From Burkholderiales bacterium (GTDB taxonomy: Bacteria > Pseudomonadota > Gammaproteobacteria > Burkholderiales > Burkholderiaceae_C): a stretch of 64,000 nucleotides of DNA. How positions within the stretch are numbered: the stretch's first letter is position 1; each line of letters starts with the position of its first letter. Location of the stretch: NCBI GenBank assembly GCA_016213325.1, contig JACRAY010000007.1, positions 1 through 64,000 on the forward strand, written 5' to 3'. The notes beneath the pieces are model-generated. The model saw only the letters and a list, made by a program, of their open reading frames with translations, was not told the origin of the DNA and ran no database searches. The position numbers were made by a program, and so were the translations under genes. Below, piece after piece: positions 1 through 8,919 of this stretch.

Positions 1-1
1 C

Positions 2-361
2 GTGCTGGACCGCAAGCAGTTCGGCAAGCCGCTGGCGGCCAACCAGTTGATCCAGAAGAAGCTGGCCGACATGCAGACCGAGATCACGCTGGGGCTGCAG
101 GGCTGCCTGCGGCTGGGGCGCATGAAGGACGAGGGCACGGCGGCGGTGGAGATCACCTCGATCATGAAGCGCAACTCGTGCGGCAAGGCGCTGGACATCG
201 CCCGCCTGGCGCGTGACATGATGGGGGGCAACGGCATCAGCGACGAGTTCGGCGTGGCGCGGCACCTGGTGAACCTGGAGGTGGTGAACACCTACGAGGG
301 CACGCACGACATCCATGCGCTGATCCTCGGGCGCGCGCAGACGGGGATTGCGGCTTTCTGA
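2..361 (+). CDS. Acyl-CoA dehydrogenase, C-terminal part (glutaryl-CoA dehydrogenase-like), cut by window edge
   Basis: The frame is open from the window start, so the true start lies upstream. The 119 visible residues are the C-terminal helical domain of an acyl-CoA dehydrogenase: [22 protein letters not shown] is the usual start of that domain, followed by [19 protein letters not shown] and [22 protein letters not shown] at the end. The [16 protein letters not shown] ending is typical of glutaryl-CoA dehydrogenases, which oxidatively decarboxylate glutaryl-CoA to crotonyl-CoA in lysine and aromatic catabolism. The subfamily assignment rests only on this tail. It converges on the Bug-protein gene at 547-1524, and the gap holds a long inverted repeat. 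Confidence 0.85.
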   Translation: MLDRKQFGKPLAANQLIQKKLADMQTEITLGLQGCLRLGRMKDEGTAAVEITSIMKRNSCGKALDIARLARDMMGGNGISDEFGVARHLVNLEVVNTYEGTHDIHALILGRAQTGIAAF

Positions 362-405
362 GTCTACGAAGCGCAGCGCACTACAGTGACTTCCTCCAAG
401 GTCTT

Positions 406-500
406 GAACGCAGAAGACGCAGAAGGAATACAGAAAACGCAGAAGAAGAACCTGTTGTCCTTTCTGCGTCTTTTGAATTTCTTCTGCGTCTTCTGCGTTC
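406..500. repeat. Long imperfect inverted repeat built from GCAGAAG units
   Basis: Positions 406-425 and 481-500 are perfect 20-base reverse complements of the GAACGCAGAAGACGCAGAAG type. Inside them, 432-445 and 461-474 continue the pairing imperfectly, so the whole 95 bases can fold into one long hairpin. It lies between the convergent acyl-CoA dehydrogenase and Bug genes, so it could act as a bidirectional terminator. Similar CTGCGTCTTCTGCG repeats are common between genes in Burkholderiales (from memory). Confidence 0.75.
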
Positions 501-546
501 AGTGCCTATCCGGAGATCACTCAGCTCCGGTGGCGGTCACTTCGAC

Positions 547-1524
547 CTACTCCGGCTTGATCTTCGCCCGCTCCACCACCAGCTTCCAGCGCTTCTGCTC
601 GGCCGCGATGAACTGCGCGAACTGCTGGGGCGTGCCGCCGACGGCTTCGGCCGCGTCGGCGTTCAGGCGCTCGAGCGCGCCGGCGGACTTCATCGCCTTC
701 TGCGTCTCGGCCGCGAGCTTGTCGACGTGGGCCTGGGGCAGCGTGGCCGGCGCGAGCAGGCCGTACCACTGCGTCATCTCGAAGCCGGGGTAGCCCTGCT
801 CGGCGACGGTGTCCACATCGGGGATCTGCGGCAGGCGCCTGGCGGAGCCGGTGGCGATGCAGCGCACCTTGCCTGCCTTGATGTGCGGCAGGATCGCCGC
901 CGCGCCGACTGCCGCCGCTTCGAGCCGGCCGGCCAGCAGGTCGGTGAGCTGCGGGCCGGTGCCCTTGTAGGGGATGTGCGTGATGAAGATGTCCGCCGTC
1001 ATCTTCAGGTACTCCATGGCGAGGTGACCCGCGCTGCCGTTGCCCGCCGAGCCGTAGTTGTACTGGCCCGGCCTGGCTTTCACCATCGCGATGAACTCCT
1101 TCAGGTTCTTCGCAGGCACGTTCGGGTTCACCACGTACAGGCTCGGCACCTTGGCCAGCAGGCTCACCGCCTTGAAGTCCTTGTTGGCGTCGTACGGCAG
1201 CTTGTCGTACATGAACGGGTTGACAGCCAGCGTGCCGATGTGGCCGAGGATCAGCGTGTGCTGGTCGTCCGCGCGCGCCGCCTCGGCCATGGCGATGTTG
1301 CCCGACGCACCCGGCTTGTTCTCGACGAACACGTTCTGGCCGATCGTCTTCGACAGTTCCGCCGCGGTGGCGCGCGCAATGATCTCCGAGCTGCCGCCCG
1401 GCGCGAACGGCACCAGGAAGCGGATGGGCTTGGAGGGCCAGGCTTGCGCAAGGCCGCGCAAGGGCACGAGGCCTGCGATGGCCGCTGCCGTGCCGGCGAG
1501 CACGTGGCGTCGATTCATTGGCAT
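547..1524 (-). CDS. Tripartite tricarboxylate transporter substrate-binding protein (Bug family)
   Basis: This 325-residue periplasmic binding protein belongs to the Bug/TctC family, which captures carboxylates and hands them to a TctAB-type permease. The N-terminus (NRRHVLAGTAAAIAGLV, then a likely cut after LAQA) is a signal peptide with a paired arginine, so Tat export is possible. Family marks are KPIRFLVPFAPGGSSEIIAR near residue 35, NKPGASGNIA, NYGSAGNGSAGHLAMEY and the GYPGFEMTQWYGLLAPA region. The ATG at 1524 has AAGGAGA six bases upstream; a second ATG two codons later is possible. No TctA or TctB gene is nearby, as is usual for orphan Bug proteins in Burkholderiales. The ligand is unknown. 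Confidence 0.9.
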   Translation of the reverse strand: MPMNRRHVLAGTAAAIAGLVPLRGLAQAWPSKPIRFLVPFAPGGSSEIIARATAAELSKTIGQNVFVENKPGASGNIAMAEAARADDQHTLILGHIGTLAVNPFMYDKLPYDANKDFKAVSLLAKVPSLYVVNPNVPAKNLKEFIAMVKARPGQYNYGSAGNGSAGHLAMEYLKMTADIFITHIPYKGTGPQLTDLLAGRLEAAAVGAAAILPHIKAGKVRCIATGSARRLPQIPDVDTVAEQGYPGFEMTQWYGLLAPATLPQAHVDKLAAETQKAMKSAGALERLNADAAEAVGGTPQQFAQFIAAEQKRWKLVVERAKIKPE

Positions 1525-1589
1525 CCGGGTTCTCCTTCGGGCTGCACCAGCGGCAGCGTGGCCGCTAGCGTAACAGCCCCCGGAGGGTG

Positions 1590-2183
1590 TCAGCGGGCGA
1601 AGGCCTGCCGCAGTCCGTGCATGCGCGGCAGCAGCATCGGCACGCGCGAGCGGTACTCGTCGTACGCCTCGCCCAGCTGCTCACGCAGGAAACCCTCCTC
1701 GATGCTCGCCTTGGCCGTGAAGAAAGCCACGAAGCCGGCAGCGAAGACAATGTCCACGGGCCTGGTGCGAATCAGCTCGAACGGGATCAACGCGACGAAA
1801 GCGCCCATGTAGATCGGGTGCCGCACGGCTGCGTAGGGCCCGCTATCCACTACGCGATGCCCTTCGCGCACCAAGACGCCGCCCGACCAGAGCTTGCCGA
1901 TGTGCAGCCGCGCCCACCAGCACCAGGCAGCGCCCGCAACGACCAGCGCCACAAGCAACCAATCCACGCCTGCGTGGGCCGGCCACAGCCGCTCGAGCAT
2001 GGGGCTGAAAGACCATGCGACCCATGCCAGGAGGGCACAGAAGGCAACGCCCGCCGCGTACAGAGCGCGCAACGCGCGCGACGGCGAGCTTCTCTGGCTG
2101 CGGCCCGCCCACGGGGCCGCAACCATCCAGCTCACGATGAACAGGCCGAACAGCACGCTGGATGCAGCCTGCGCCGTCACCAT
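1590..2183 (-). CDS. Isoprenylcysteine carboxyl methyltransferase-family integral membrane protein
   Basis: The 197-residue protein has about four to five hydrophobic segments and the ICMT/PEMT-type C-terminal signature: VDSGPYAAVRHPIYMG, then EEGFLREQLGEAYDEYRSRVPMLLP. Members of this fold methylate small or lipid substrates with S-adenosylmethionine at the membrane. The bacterial members mostly have no assigned substrate, so only the fold is claimed. The start ATG at 2183 lies two bases after the TAG stop of the GNAT gene, implying translational coupling. Confidence 0.8.
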   Translation of the reverse strand: MVTAQAASSVLFGLFIVSWMVAAPWAGRSQRSSPSRALRALYAAGVAFCALLAWVAWSFSPMLERLWPAHAGVDWLLVALVVAGAAWCWWARLHIGKLWSGGVLVREGHRVVDSGPYAAVRHPIYMGAFVALIPFELIRTRPVDIVFAAGFVAFFTAKASIEEGFLREQLGEAYDEYRSRVPMLLPRMHGLRQAFAR

Positions 2184-2185
2184 GC

Positions 2186-2656
2186 CTACAGCGCCTTCGT
2201 CATGCCGATGCCGGCAATCCCGTAGCCGAGCTTCTCGTACAGGCTGCGCGCCGCGGTGTTGTAGCCGAAGACGTTCAGGTTCACCCGGCCCACCTGCATC
2301 TCGCGCGCGCGTTGCTCGAACGCTTCCATCAGCTGCCGCCCGAGTCCCCGCCCGCGCATCGCCGCGTTGACCTGCACGTCGTAGATGTAGGCCGACAGTC
2401 CGCCGCGCCGCATCGGCTTGACGGCAAACCACACCATGCCGACGCTGTCGCCGCCTTCGTCGCGTGCGGTGAAGAGATGCTGGCCCGGGCTCGCCAGGCC
2501 CTGCGGCAGCAGTTGCGCGTAATCTTCCTGCGCCGCCTCCATCGCATCGGCCGGTGCGATATCGCCCGCCTTGATGTGGGCTTGCGCGTACTCCGCAACA
2601 GCCGTGCGCAGGTACTCCTGGAACTCGGGCTCGGTCATGGGATCGAGGCGCAGCAT
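2186..2656 (-). CDS. GNAT-family N-acetyltransferase
   Basis: This 156-residue protein transfers an acetyl group from acetyl-CoA to an unknown amine. The acetyl-CoA-binding segment is YIYDVQVNAAMRGRGLGRQL (RGRGLG, about residues 100-110), followed by NLNVFGYNTAARSLYEKLGY, the typical motif-B end of GNAT domains. Length is normal for a single domain. No good Shine-Dalgarno precedes the ATG at 2656, but the N-terminus MLRLDPMTEPEFQEYL looks family-like. It lies 17 bases after a small membrane-protein gene and is coupled to the downstream methyltransferase-like gene. Confidence 0.85.
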   Translation of the reverse strand: MLRLDPMTEPEFQEYLRTAVAEYAQAHIKAGDIAPADAMEAAQEDYAQLLPQGLASPGQHLFTARDEGGDSVGMVWFAVKPMRRGGLSAYIYDVQVNAAMRGRGLGRQLMEAFEQRAREMQVGRVNLNVFGYNTAARSLYEKLGYGIAGIGMTKAL

Positions 2657-2673
2657 GGGCGCCGATCAGAACA

Positions 2674-2892
2674 CTAAATCCTGCGCCACGCAATGGCCGG
2701 GGCGACCAGCGTCGTCACCAGCACCAGCCGCCAGAGGTTGCCGTCCGTGAACGTATAAGCGGCCAGCACCTGCCGCACCGGCAGGCCGCGCAACAGGCCG
2801 AAGCCGGACTCAAGCAGTGCCTCGCGCAGCACGCCATTGACGATGGCCAGCGGCAGGATTGCCAACCACACTGCGAACGAACGGGCAAGCAT
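2674..2892 (-). CDS. Small hypothetical membrane protein (possible remnant)
   Basis: A 72-residue reading frame starts at the ATG MLARSFAVWLAIL. It has one clear hydrophobic segment at the N-terminus and a second (LWRLVLVTTLVAPAIAW) near the C-terminus. I do not recognise a family with confidence. Its short length and abrupt RRI ending could mean a shortened copy of a larger membrane protein. AAGGA lies about 12 bases upstream, a weak ribosome site. It heads the minus-strand run GNAT, ICMT-like, Bug. A 12-base palindrome sits 17 bases upstream of the ATG. Confidence 0.45.
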   Translation of the reverse strand: MLARSFAVWLAILPLAIVNGVLREALLESGFGLLRGLPVRQVLAAYTFTDGNLWRLVLVTTLVAPAIAWRRI

Positions 2893-2908
2893 TGCAGTGA
2901 GTATGTCC

Positions 2909-2920
2909 TTACCTAGGTAA
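2909..2920. promoter_or_regulatory. 12-base perfect palindrome, candidate operator
   Basis: TTACCTAGGTAA is a perfect palindrome in the divergent gap between the small membrane gene (start 2892, minus) and the DUF748 gene (start 3074, plus). AT-rich perfect palindromes of this size in such a position are typical repressor sites. No regulator gene is adjacent and the binding protein is unknown. Confidence 0.35.
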
Positions 2921-3073
2921 CCGTCGCTGCGCTTCGTCAAGCCTGTGTGTTGTCCACCGCCGCTGTGGACAACCCGGTGCATCAAACGTTGTTTGCTGCC
3001 GCAAAGCGTTGATTCCAGTCATGTTGGGTCACGTTGCCCAAACATTGGGCGGCCGCCAGCTTATGCTCGGTGC

Positions 3074-6000
3074 ATGCGGACTCACTGGAAGAAATGGGTG
3101 GTCGCAGCCGCCGCCGCTGCGGCCAGCTACGCGGCCTTGGGTTTCTGGGCCGTGCCGTGGGGCGTGGAGCGCGGGCTCACCTCCTATGCCAGGGACAAGC
3201 TGCAGCGGCAGGCGAGCGTGGGCCGACTGGCCTTCAATCCTTTCACGCTGCGGCTCGAAGCGGCCGACCTGCGATTGAGCGAGGCCGCGGGCGCGCCGAT
3301 CTTCAGCGTGGAGCGGCTGGCGGTCGAGATGAAGTGGCGCTCGATCCTGACGGGCGCCTGGCGCTTCGCCGAGATCACGGCCGTGACCCCGACCGCCTGG
3401 CTGGCCGTCTCGCCCGACGGCAGGTTCAACATCGATGAGCTCATCCGTGCGGCCAGGCGCGACCAGCCGCCGTCCCATGACGCTGCGCTGCCGCGGCTGG
3501 TGATCGACCGCTTCACCATCGCCGGCGGGCGCGTCGACATGCAGGACCGCCGGGCGGGCTACGCGAACACGCTCGCGCCCATCGACTTCGAGCTCGCCGA
3601 CTTCAGCACGCTGCCCGGCCAGGCCGACACGCACACGTTCGTCGCGCGCTCCAGGCGCGGCGGCGTGCTGCGCTGGAAGGGCCAGGCCACGGTCAGCCCC
3701 ATGCAGGCGAGCGGCGAGTTCGTGTTGGAGGACGCGTCGCTGCCCGAGGTGTCGGTGTACCTGAAGTCGAAGGTGCGGGCCGCCATCTCGGCAGGCAAGC
3801 TCACCGCTACGGTGCCCTATGCCGTTTCCTACGCCGACGGCCAGTTGCAAGCCCGCATCAAGGGTGCGCGGCTGGCCACGGAGGACCTTGCGCTGGCGCG
3901 CGAAGGCGCGAGCGATTCGTTTGCATCGCTCACGCGGCTGTCGGCAGAAGGCATAGACGCGGACCTGGTGCGCCTGGAAGCCGGCGTGAAGGAGGTGCGC
4001 GCCGAAGGCGGCCGCCTCGCGGTGCGCCGCGATGCGCGCGGCGAACTCGACCTGGCGCAACTGATGATCGCGTCGGCGGGGCCACCGGTGAAGCCCACCG
4101 ACTGGAAGCTGAACGTGGGCAAGGTGGTCGCCGACCGGCTCGCCGTCTCCGCCGTCGACGAGACGGTGAACCCGCCACTGAAGGTGGAACTGGCCAGCGC
4201 GGGGCTGCAGCTGGCGCTGCAAGCCGGACAGAAGGGCGAACAGTTCGACCTGAAGGTGTCCGCCGCCGCGCTCGCGCTCGAGGGCCTTGCGATCGCCAAG
4301 GGAACGTAGCCGCCATTGAAAGTCGCGCGGCTGGGTTTCGCGGGCGGCGCTGTGGATCTCGCCGCGCGCCGCGCCACGCTGGAGCGCGTCTTCCTCGAAG
4401 GCGGCCAGCTCAGTGTGGTGCGCGACAAGCAGGGCGGCATCGACCTGCTGGGCTGGTTGCCTTCGGCCGGCGCTGCAACGCCACCCGCCCAGGCGAACGG
4501 CAGCCCATGGACCGCGACTGCCGGCACCGTGCAGGTCTCGAAGGTGAACGTCGACCTGCACGACGAAGCCAGCGGCATCAAGCTGAAGGTGGTCGACGCA
4601 CGGGCCAGGGTCGACGGTGCCGGCACCGACTTGAAGCGGGCCGTGAAGTTCGACGCGGCCTTGTCGCTTGCCGAAGGCGGGCAGTTTGCCGGAGACGGCA
4701 GCGTGGTCCCCGCGCAGGGCGCGGTGCAGGCACGCATAAAGGCCAGCGGCATCTCGTTGAAGCCGCTACAGCCGCTGCTGTCGCAGTACCTCAAGCTGAA
4801 CATCGCCGGCGGCACTCTGAGCGCGCAAGGCAAGCTTGCCACCGGCGGCGGCACACGCGACAAGCCCGGCGTGCGCTACGTCGGTGACTTCGACATCGCA
4901 GGACTGGCGATCAAGGAGACCGACGGCGACGACTTCGCCTCGTGGCGCAACTTCGGCGCAGCCGAGTTGACGGCCACCGTCTCGCCCAACCGGCTGGAGA
5001 TCCCCGAGCTGCGCATCGCCGGTGTCGACGCCAAGCTGATGATCGAGGAGGACCGCAGCTTCAACGCCGCACGCTTCCTCGTCAAGCAGCCCGCCGCGAC
5101 CGCTGCTGCGGCGCCGGTTGCAGCCACGGCCGGCGACGCCGAGCCCTTCCCCGTGCGCATCCGCCGCACGCGTATTACCGACAGCAAGCTGGCCTTCACC
5201 GACCTGAGCCTGCGCCCGCAGTTCGCCGCCAGGATCCAGGACCTGAACGGCGTGGTCAACGGCCTCGCGACCAGCCGTACTGCGCGCGCGCAGATCGAGC
5301 TGGATGGCCGCGTCGACGAATTCGGGCTGGCCCGCATCCGCGGCGAGACCAGCCTGGCCGCGCCGCGCGACAACACCGACGTGCAGTTCGTGTTCCGCAA
5401 CGTCGACCTGGTGTCGGCTTCGCCGTACAGCATGAAGTTCGCCGGCTACCGCATCGCCGAGGGCCGCATCTCGCTGGAGCTGCAGTACAAGATCCGCGAC
5501 CGCAAGCTCGAAGGCGACAACAAGATCGTGATCGACAAGCTGACGCTCGGTGAGCGGGTGGACAGCCCCGACGCGTTGAAGATCCCGCTGTCGCTCGCCA
5601 TCGCCATCCTGAAGGACAGCGACGGCCGCATCGACCTGGGCCTGCCGGTCACCGGCGACCTCGACGACCCGCAGTTCAGCTATGGCGCGGTGATCTGGAA
5701 AGCCGTCGCCAACGTACTCACGAAGATCGTCACGGCGCCGTTTCGTGCGCTGGGTGCGATGCTGGGCGTCAACGCCGACAAGCTGGAGTCGGTGGTATTC
5801 GATCCCGGCAGCGGCAAGCTGTTGCCGCCCGAGAAAGAAAAGCTGAAGCAGGTGGCACAGATCCTGGCCAGGCGCGAGGGCCTGAAGCTGTCCGTGGCCA
5901 GCCCGTACAGCACGGCCTCCGATGGCGCCGCACTCAAGGCCCGCGCCGTGCGGCGCGACGTCGGCCTGAAGGCCGGCATCAAGCTGGCGGCGGACGAGGA

Positions 6001-6412
6001 GCCCGGCCCGCTGGACTTCGGCGACCGCAGCATCCGCACGGCGCTGCGCGAGGTGTACGCGCAGCGCTTCGGCGATACGGCCCTTTCGAAAGCAAAGGCG
6101 GCGGCCGAAGCGGCGCCGTCCGCCTCGGGCCCGGTGCCGGTCTGGCAGCGTGTGGGCCGCTTCGTGCAGGGCGAGCCGCAGGTGGCCGACAGCTCGGCGT
6201 TCTACACCCAGCTGCGCGAGCGGCTGGAGCGCGAGCAGGCTTTGCCGGGCGATGCACTGCCGGCGCTCGCGGCGGAACGCGCGAAAGCCATTGCAGCGGC
6301 GCTGGCCGAAGCGGGCCTGGGTGCGGCCCGTGTCGCCACCGGTGCGCCCGAAGCAGTGGAGGCGGCAGCCGGTGCCACCGTGCCCGCCAAGCTCGGCCTC
6401 GACGCGCGCTGA
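3074..6412 (+). pseudogene. DUF748 (AsmA-like) envelope protein, interrupted by one in-frame TAG at 4307-4309
   Basis: From the ATG at 3074 (MRTHWKKWVVAAAAAAASYAALG, an N-terminal membrane anchor) to the TGA at 6412 the frame reads as one DUF748 protein of about 1112 residues, a normal family length. A single TAG at 4307-4309 splits it after codon 411 (…LEGLAIAKGT, stop, PPLKVARLGFAGG…). The sequence continues in the same frame with full family similarity, so the break is a nonsense change and not a frameshift. DUF748/AsmA-like proteins are repeat-rich periplasmic proteins linked to lipid transport between membranes. The second half (SGISLKPLQPLLSQYLKLNIAGGTL, then VFDPGSGKLLPPEKEKL) is intact. 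Truncation, readthrough or a sequencing error are all possible. Restart at the TTG at 4316 lacks a good ribosome site. Confidence 0.8.
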
Positions 6413-6415
6413 GCT

Positions 6416-7180
6416 TCAGTCCGGATTGGCGGCTGCTTGCCCGTGGCCTTCGCGCGCCCCGGGGTCCCGCAGCTGCGAAATCGAACGGCGCATGGCCGGC
6501 GCCAGCACGTTCCATTGCAGCGCCCGCACCGTGCGCCGGTAGCGGTAGCCCTTGCGCCGCATGCCGGGACTCACCAGCTCCAGCGGGTCGCTGGCCACGC
6601 ACAGGCAGCGCGTGAGCATCGGGTCCTGCTCGATCGGCAAGCCCCCGAGGAAAGCGTCGTCCTTGCCGTTCCACAACAGGTCCGCCTTGCGATGGATGCC
6701 CCAACCGCAATCCCAGCCCTGCTCGCGGATGTGCCGCAGCGCGGCCGCGACGTAGGCCGCGTCGAAGATGTAGGTGTCGGTTCGAACCCATCGCCCCAGC
6801 CAGATTTCCGCCAGCGGCCGCGCGGCATACGGCGGGTCTTCGGCCGGCACCAGGCCGCGCAGCATGGTGCCGCGCATCTCCATGTAGCGGATGCGCGCCG
6901 GGATGTCGGCGGCCCGCAGCAGCGCCACGAGCAGCGTGGCCTTGTCGTCGCCGTCGCCGCTGCGCAAGTCCAGCACGCGCCGGGCCGTCGGGTATTCGAG
7001 CTTGATGCGCTTGGCGTACGGCATGCTCTTGACGAACGCATAGATCGCCAGCCCTTTCTCGCGTTCGTTCCGCGCCAGTTGCGTGAGCGACCGCGCACGC
7101 AGCCGCACCCGGGTGTCTCCCAGGTCGAGCAAGGGCGTGGAATGCAGCCAGTCGGCCGGGTTGTCGCTGGTGTGAGTCAC
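6416..7180 (-). CDS. Transglutaminase-like fold protein lacking the catalytic Cys and His
   Basis: The body matches the transglutaminase-like superfamily: a helix-rich start (ARSLTQLARNEREKGLAIYAFVKSMPYA), then the core LRSGDGDDKATLLVALLRAADIPARIRYM, then a W-containing strand region and IFDAAY. In active members the core reads G-x-C-x-x-x-A and is followed by a His-Ala-Trp segment. Here the Cys position is Asp and the His segment reads EIWLGRWVRTD, so thiol catalysis is unlikely. I chose the GTG at 7180 (VTHTSDNPADW) because GAGGAG sits six bases upstream. ATGs at 7207 and 7222 have no ribosome site. It converges on the DUF748 gene with a three-base gap. Confidence 0.7.
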   Translation of the reverse strand: MTHTSDNPADWLHSTPLLDLGDTRVRLRARSLTQLARNEREKGLAIYAFVKSMPYAKRIKLEYPTARRVLDLRSGDGDDKATLLVALLRAADIPARIRYMEMRGTMLRGLVPAEDPPYAARPLAEIWLGRWVRTDTYIFDAAYVAAALRHIREQGWDCGWGIHRKADLLWNGKDDAFLGGLPIEQDPMLTRCLCVASDPLELVSPGMRRKGYRYRRTVRALQWNVLAPAMRRSISQLRDPGAREGHGQAAANPD

Positions 7181-7273
7181 CCCATACTCCTCGTCGTGAC
7201 TGTCCATGGACCAGGGCCACATGTTGTCCGGGCGGCCGCAGTGCGTCAATACGTAGCCCCATGGGAGAATCCG

Positions 7274-8392
7274 GTGGTGCGCGAATTCGAAGTTGCGATC
7301 GTAGGCGCCGGCATCGCCGGGGCGTCGCTAGGCTGGCGGCTGGCCGGGGAGCGAAGCGTGGTGCTGCTGGAACAGGAGCCGCAACCCGGCTACCACTCGA
7401 CCGGCCGGTCCGCGGCCATGTTCATGGAGAGTTACGGGCCGCCCATGGTGCGCGCGCTCACGCGCGCGAGCCGCGCTTTCTACGAGTCACCGCCCGTGGG
7501 ATTCACCGACCAGCCGCTCCTGCGCGCGCGCGGCGCGCTGTACGTGGCCACGCATGAACAGGCCGCGCTTGTCGACGCCATGCAGGCGGAACTGGAAGCC
7601 ACCGGCAGCGTCATCGAGCGGCTGGACGCGGCCGCCACCCTGGTGAAGGCGCCTTGCCTCAGGAGCGAGCAACTGCGCGCCGGGCTGTGGGAGCGCGATG
7701 CGATGGACATCGACGTGGCGGCCCTGCACCAGGGCTTCCTGCGCGGCCTGCGCGCGCGCGGCGGCGAGCTGCGCACGAACGCGCGCGTGACGGTGGTGCG
7801 GCGCGATGGCGACACCTGGGTCATCGGCGACGACCTGCGTGCACGCACCGTGGTGGTCGCAGCCGGCGCCTGGTGCGACGAGGTGGCGGCGCTGTTCGGC
7901 GCACGACGCGTCGGCCTCGTGCCGCGCCGCCGCAGCGCCTTCACGTTTCGCGCGCCCGAGGGCGTGGACGCGAGCGGTTGGCCCACCGTCGCCGGCATCG
8001 ACGAAAGCTGGTACTTCAAGCCCGACGCCGGCCAGTTGCTCGGCTCGCCCGCCAATGCCGACGACGTGCAGCCGCACGACGTGGCGCCCGAAGAACTGGA
8101 CATCGCCACAGGCATCTGGCGCATCGAGCAGGCCACCACGCTCGCGATCCGCCGGCCCACCGCCACGTGGGCGGGCTTGCGCACCTTTTCGCCCGATGGC
8201 GAGCTGGTGATCGGATGGGACGGCGCATGCCCGGGGCTGTTCTGGCTGGCGGGCCAGGGCGGCTACGGCATCCAGAGCGCCGCCGGTGCGTCGGAGTTCG
8301 CCGCCTCGCTGCTGCTCGAACGGCCGATGCCGGATGCGCTGGCTGCGCAGGGGGTGCAGGCGGCGGCCTTGTCGCCGCAGCGCGCGCGCTAG
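7274..8392 (+). CDS. FAD-dependent oxidoreductase, DAO family
   Basis: The 372-residue protein starts with the dinucleotide fold VAIVGAGIAGASLGWRLAG and LLEQEPQPGYHSTGRSAA, the FAD site of D-amino-acid oxidase/glycine-oxidase-type enzymes, which oxidise C-N bonds of amino acids or amines. The C-terminal FAD contact is GLFWLAGQGGYGIQSAAGA. The start is GTG at 7274 with GGAGA five to six bases upstream; a second GTG follows directly. The substrate cannot be told. A strong inverted repeat follows the stop and should terminate it. Confidence 0.85.
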   Translation: MVREFEVAIVGAGIAGASLGWRLAGERSVVLLEQEPQPGYHSTGRSAAMFMESYGPPMVRALTRASRAFYESPPVGFTDQPLLRARGALYVATHEQAALVDAMQAELEATGSVIERLDAAATLVKAPCLRSEQLRAGLWERDAMDIDVAALHQGFLRGLRARGGELRTNARVTVVRRDGDTWVIGDDLRARTVVVAAGAWCDEVAALFGARRVGLVPRRRSAFTFRAPEGVDASGWPTVAGIDESWYFKPDAGQLLGSPANADDVQPHDVAPEELDIATGIWRIEQATTLAIRRPTATWAGLRTFSPDGELVIGWDGACPGLFWLAGQGGYGIQSAAGASEFAASLLLERPMPDALAAQGVQAAALSPQRAR

Positions 8393-8400
8393 CTTGTTGC

Positions 8401-8466
8401 GTAGGCTGGGGTGAAACCCCAGCGCCGCTCAACTGGCCGAGGAGCCGGGGTTGCACCCCAGCCTAC
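8401..8466. terminator. Inverted repeat between convergent genes, likely bidirectional terminator
   Basis: The left arm at 8401-8424 (GTAGGCTGGGGTGAAACCCC…) pairs with the right arm at 8445-8466, whose reverse complement reads GTAGGCTGGGGTGCAACCCC. Only one base differs across about 20. It sits directly between the plus-strand oxidoreductase stop (8392) and the minus-strand stop at 8478. The GTAGG-TGGG-AACCC type is a dispersed intergenic repeat in many proteobacteria. Confidence 0.65.
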
Positions 8467-8477
8467 GAGCCGCCCGA

Positions 8478-8849
8478 TCACTTCGCCGGCTTCTTCGGCG
8501 ACCTGCGCGCGGCTTCCAGCGCTGCCGCCTTCTCGGCGTGCTTTTCGGCGCGCGACTTGCGCGCCTTGGGCTTCTTCACGTCGCTGGCCTCGTGCGCCTT
8601 CTTGACCTTCTCCCGGGCCTGCGGATGGTGCGTGCGCACCAGCCGGTCCAGGGCGGTCGGCCGCGGCAACAGCGCCTGCGCCTTGCGCTTCTCGCGCTCC
8701 TCCTTCAACAGCCGGCGCTCCTCGGCCAGGGCGGCCTCGGCTTCGGACGGGTCCGTGCCGCCCGTCTCCATGCGGCTCATCATGGCGCGATGCAGCGCCT
8801 GGCCGTTGGCCGCGAGCTTGCGGGTGACTGTTGCGGTGCGACTGGGCAT
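8478..8849 (-). CDS. Small basic Lys/Glu/Ala-rich coiled-coil-like protein
   Basis: A 123-residue hypothetical protein starts at the ATG MPSRTATVTRKLAANG, with GGAGG nine bases upstream. The middle (EAEAALAEERRLLKEEREKRKAQAL) is a heptad-like charged helix. The C-terminal half is strongly basic (KKPKARKSRAEKHAEKAAAL…RRSPKKPAK), which would suit nucleic-acid or ribosome contact. That is inference from composition only and I do not recognise a named family. No signal peptide is seen. Confidence 0.65.
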   Translation of the reverse strand: MPSRTATVTRKLAANGQALHRAMMSRMETGGTDPSEAEAALAEERRLLKEEREKRKAQALLPRPTALDRLVRTHHPQAREKVKKAHEASDVKKPKARKSRAEKHAEKAAALEAARRSPKKPAK

Positions 8850-8919
8850 TTGGCGGGTCCTCCATGGTGCTGGAAGCCCACTGTAGGCCCGCGGGGCGCC
8901 CGGCGCAAGGAGGTCCTGG

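Noticed and set aside
3029..4561. A 510-codon open frame on the minus strand that crosses the TAG in the DUF748 gene
   Set aside because: It was considered as a reason for the stop in DUF748. Its composition is antisense-like, and the plus-strand frame has clear DUF748 similarity on both sides.
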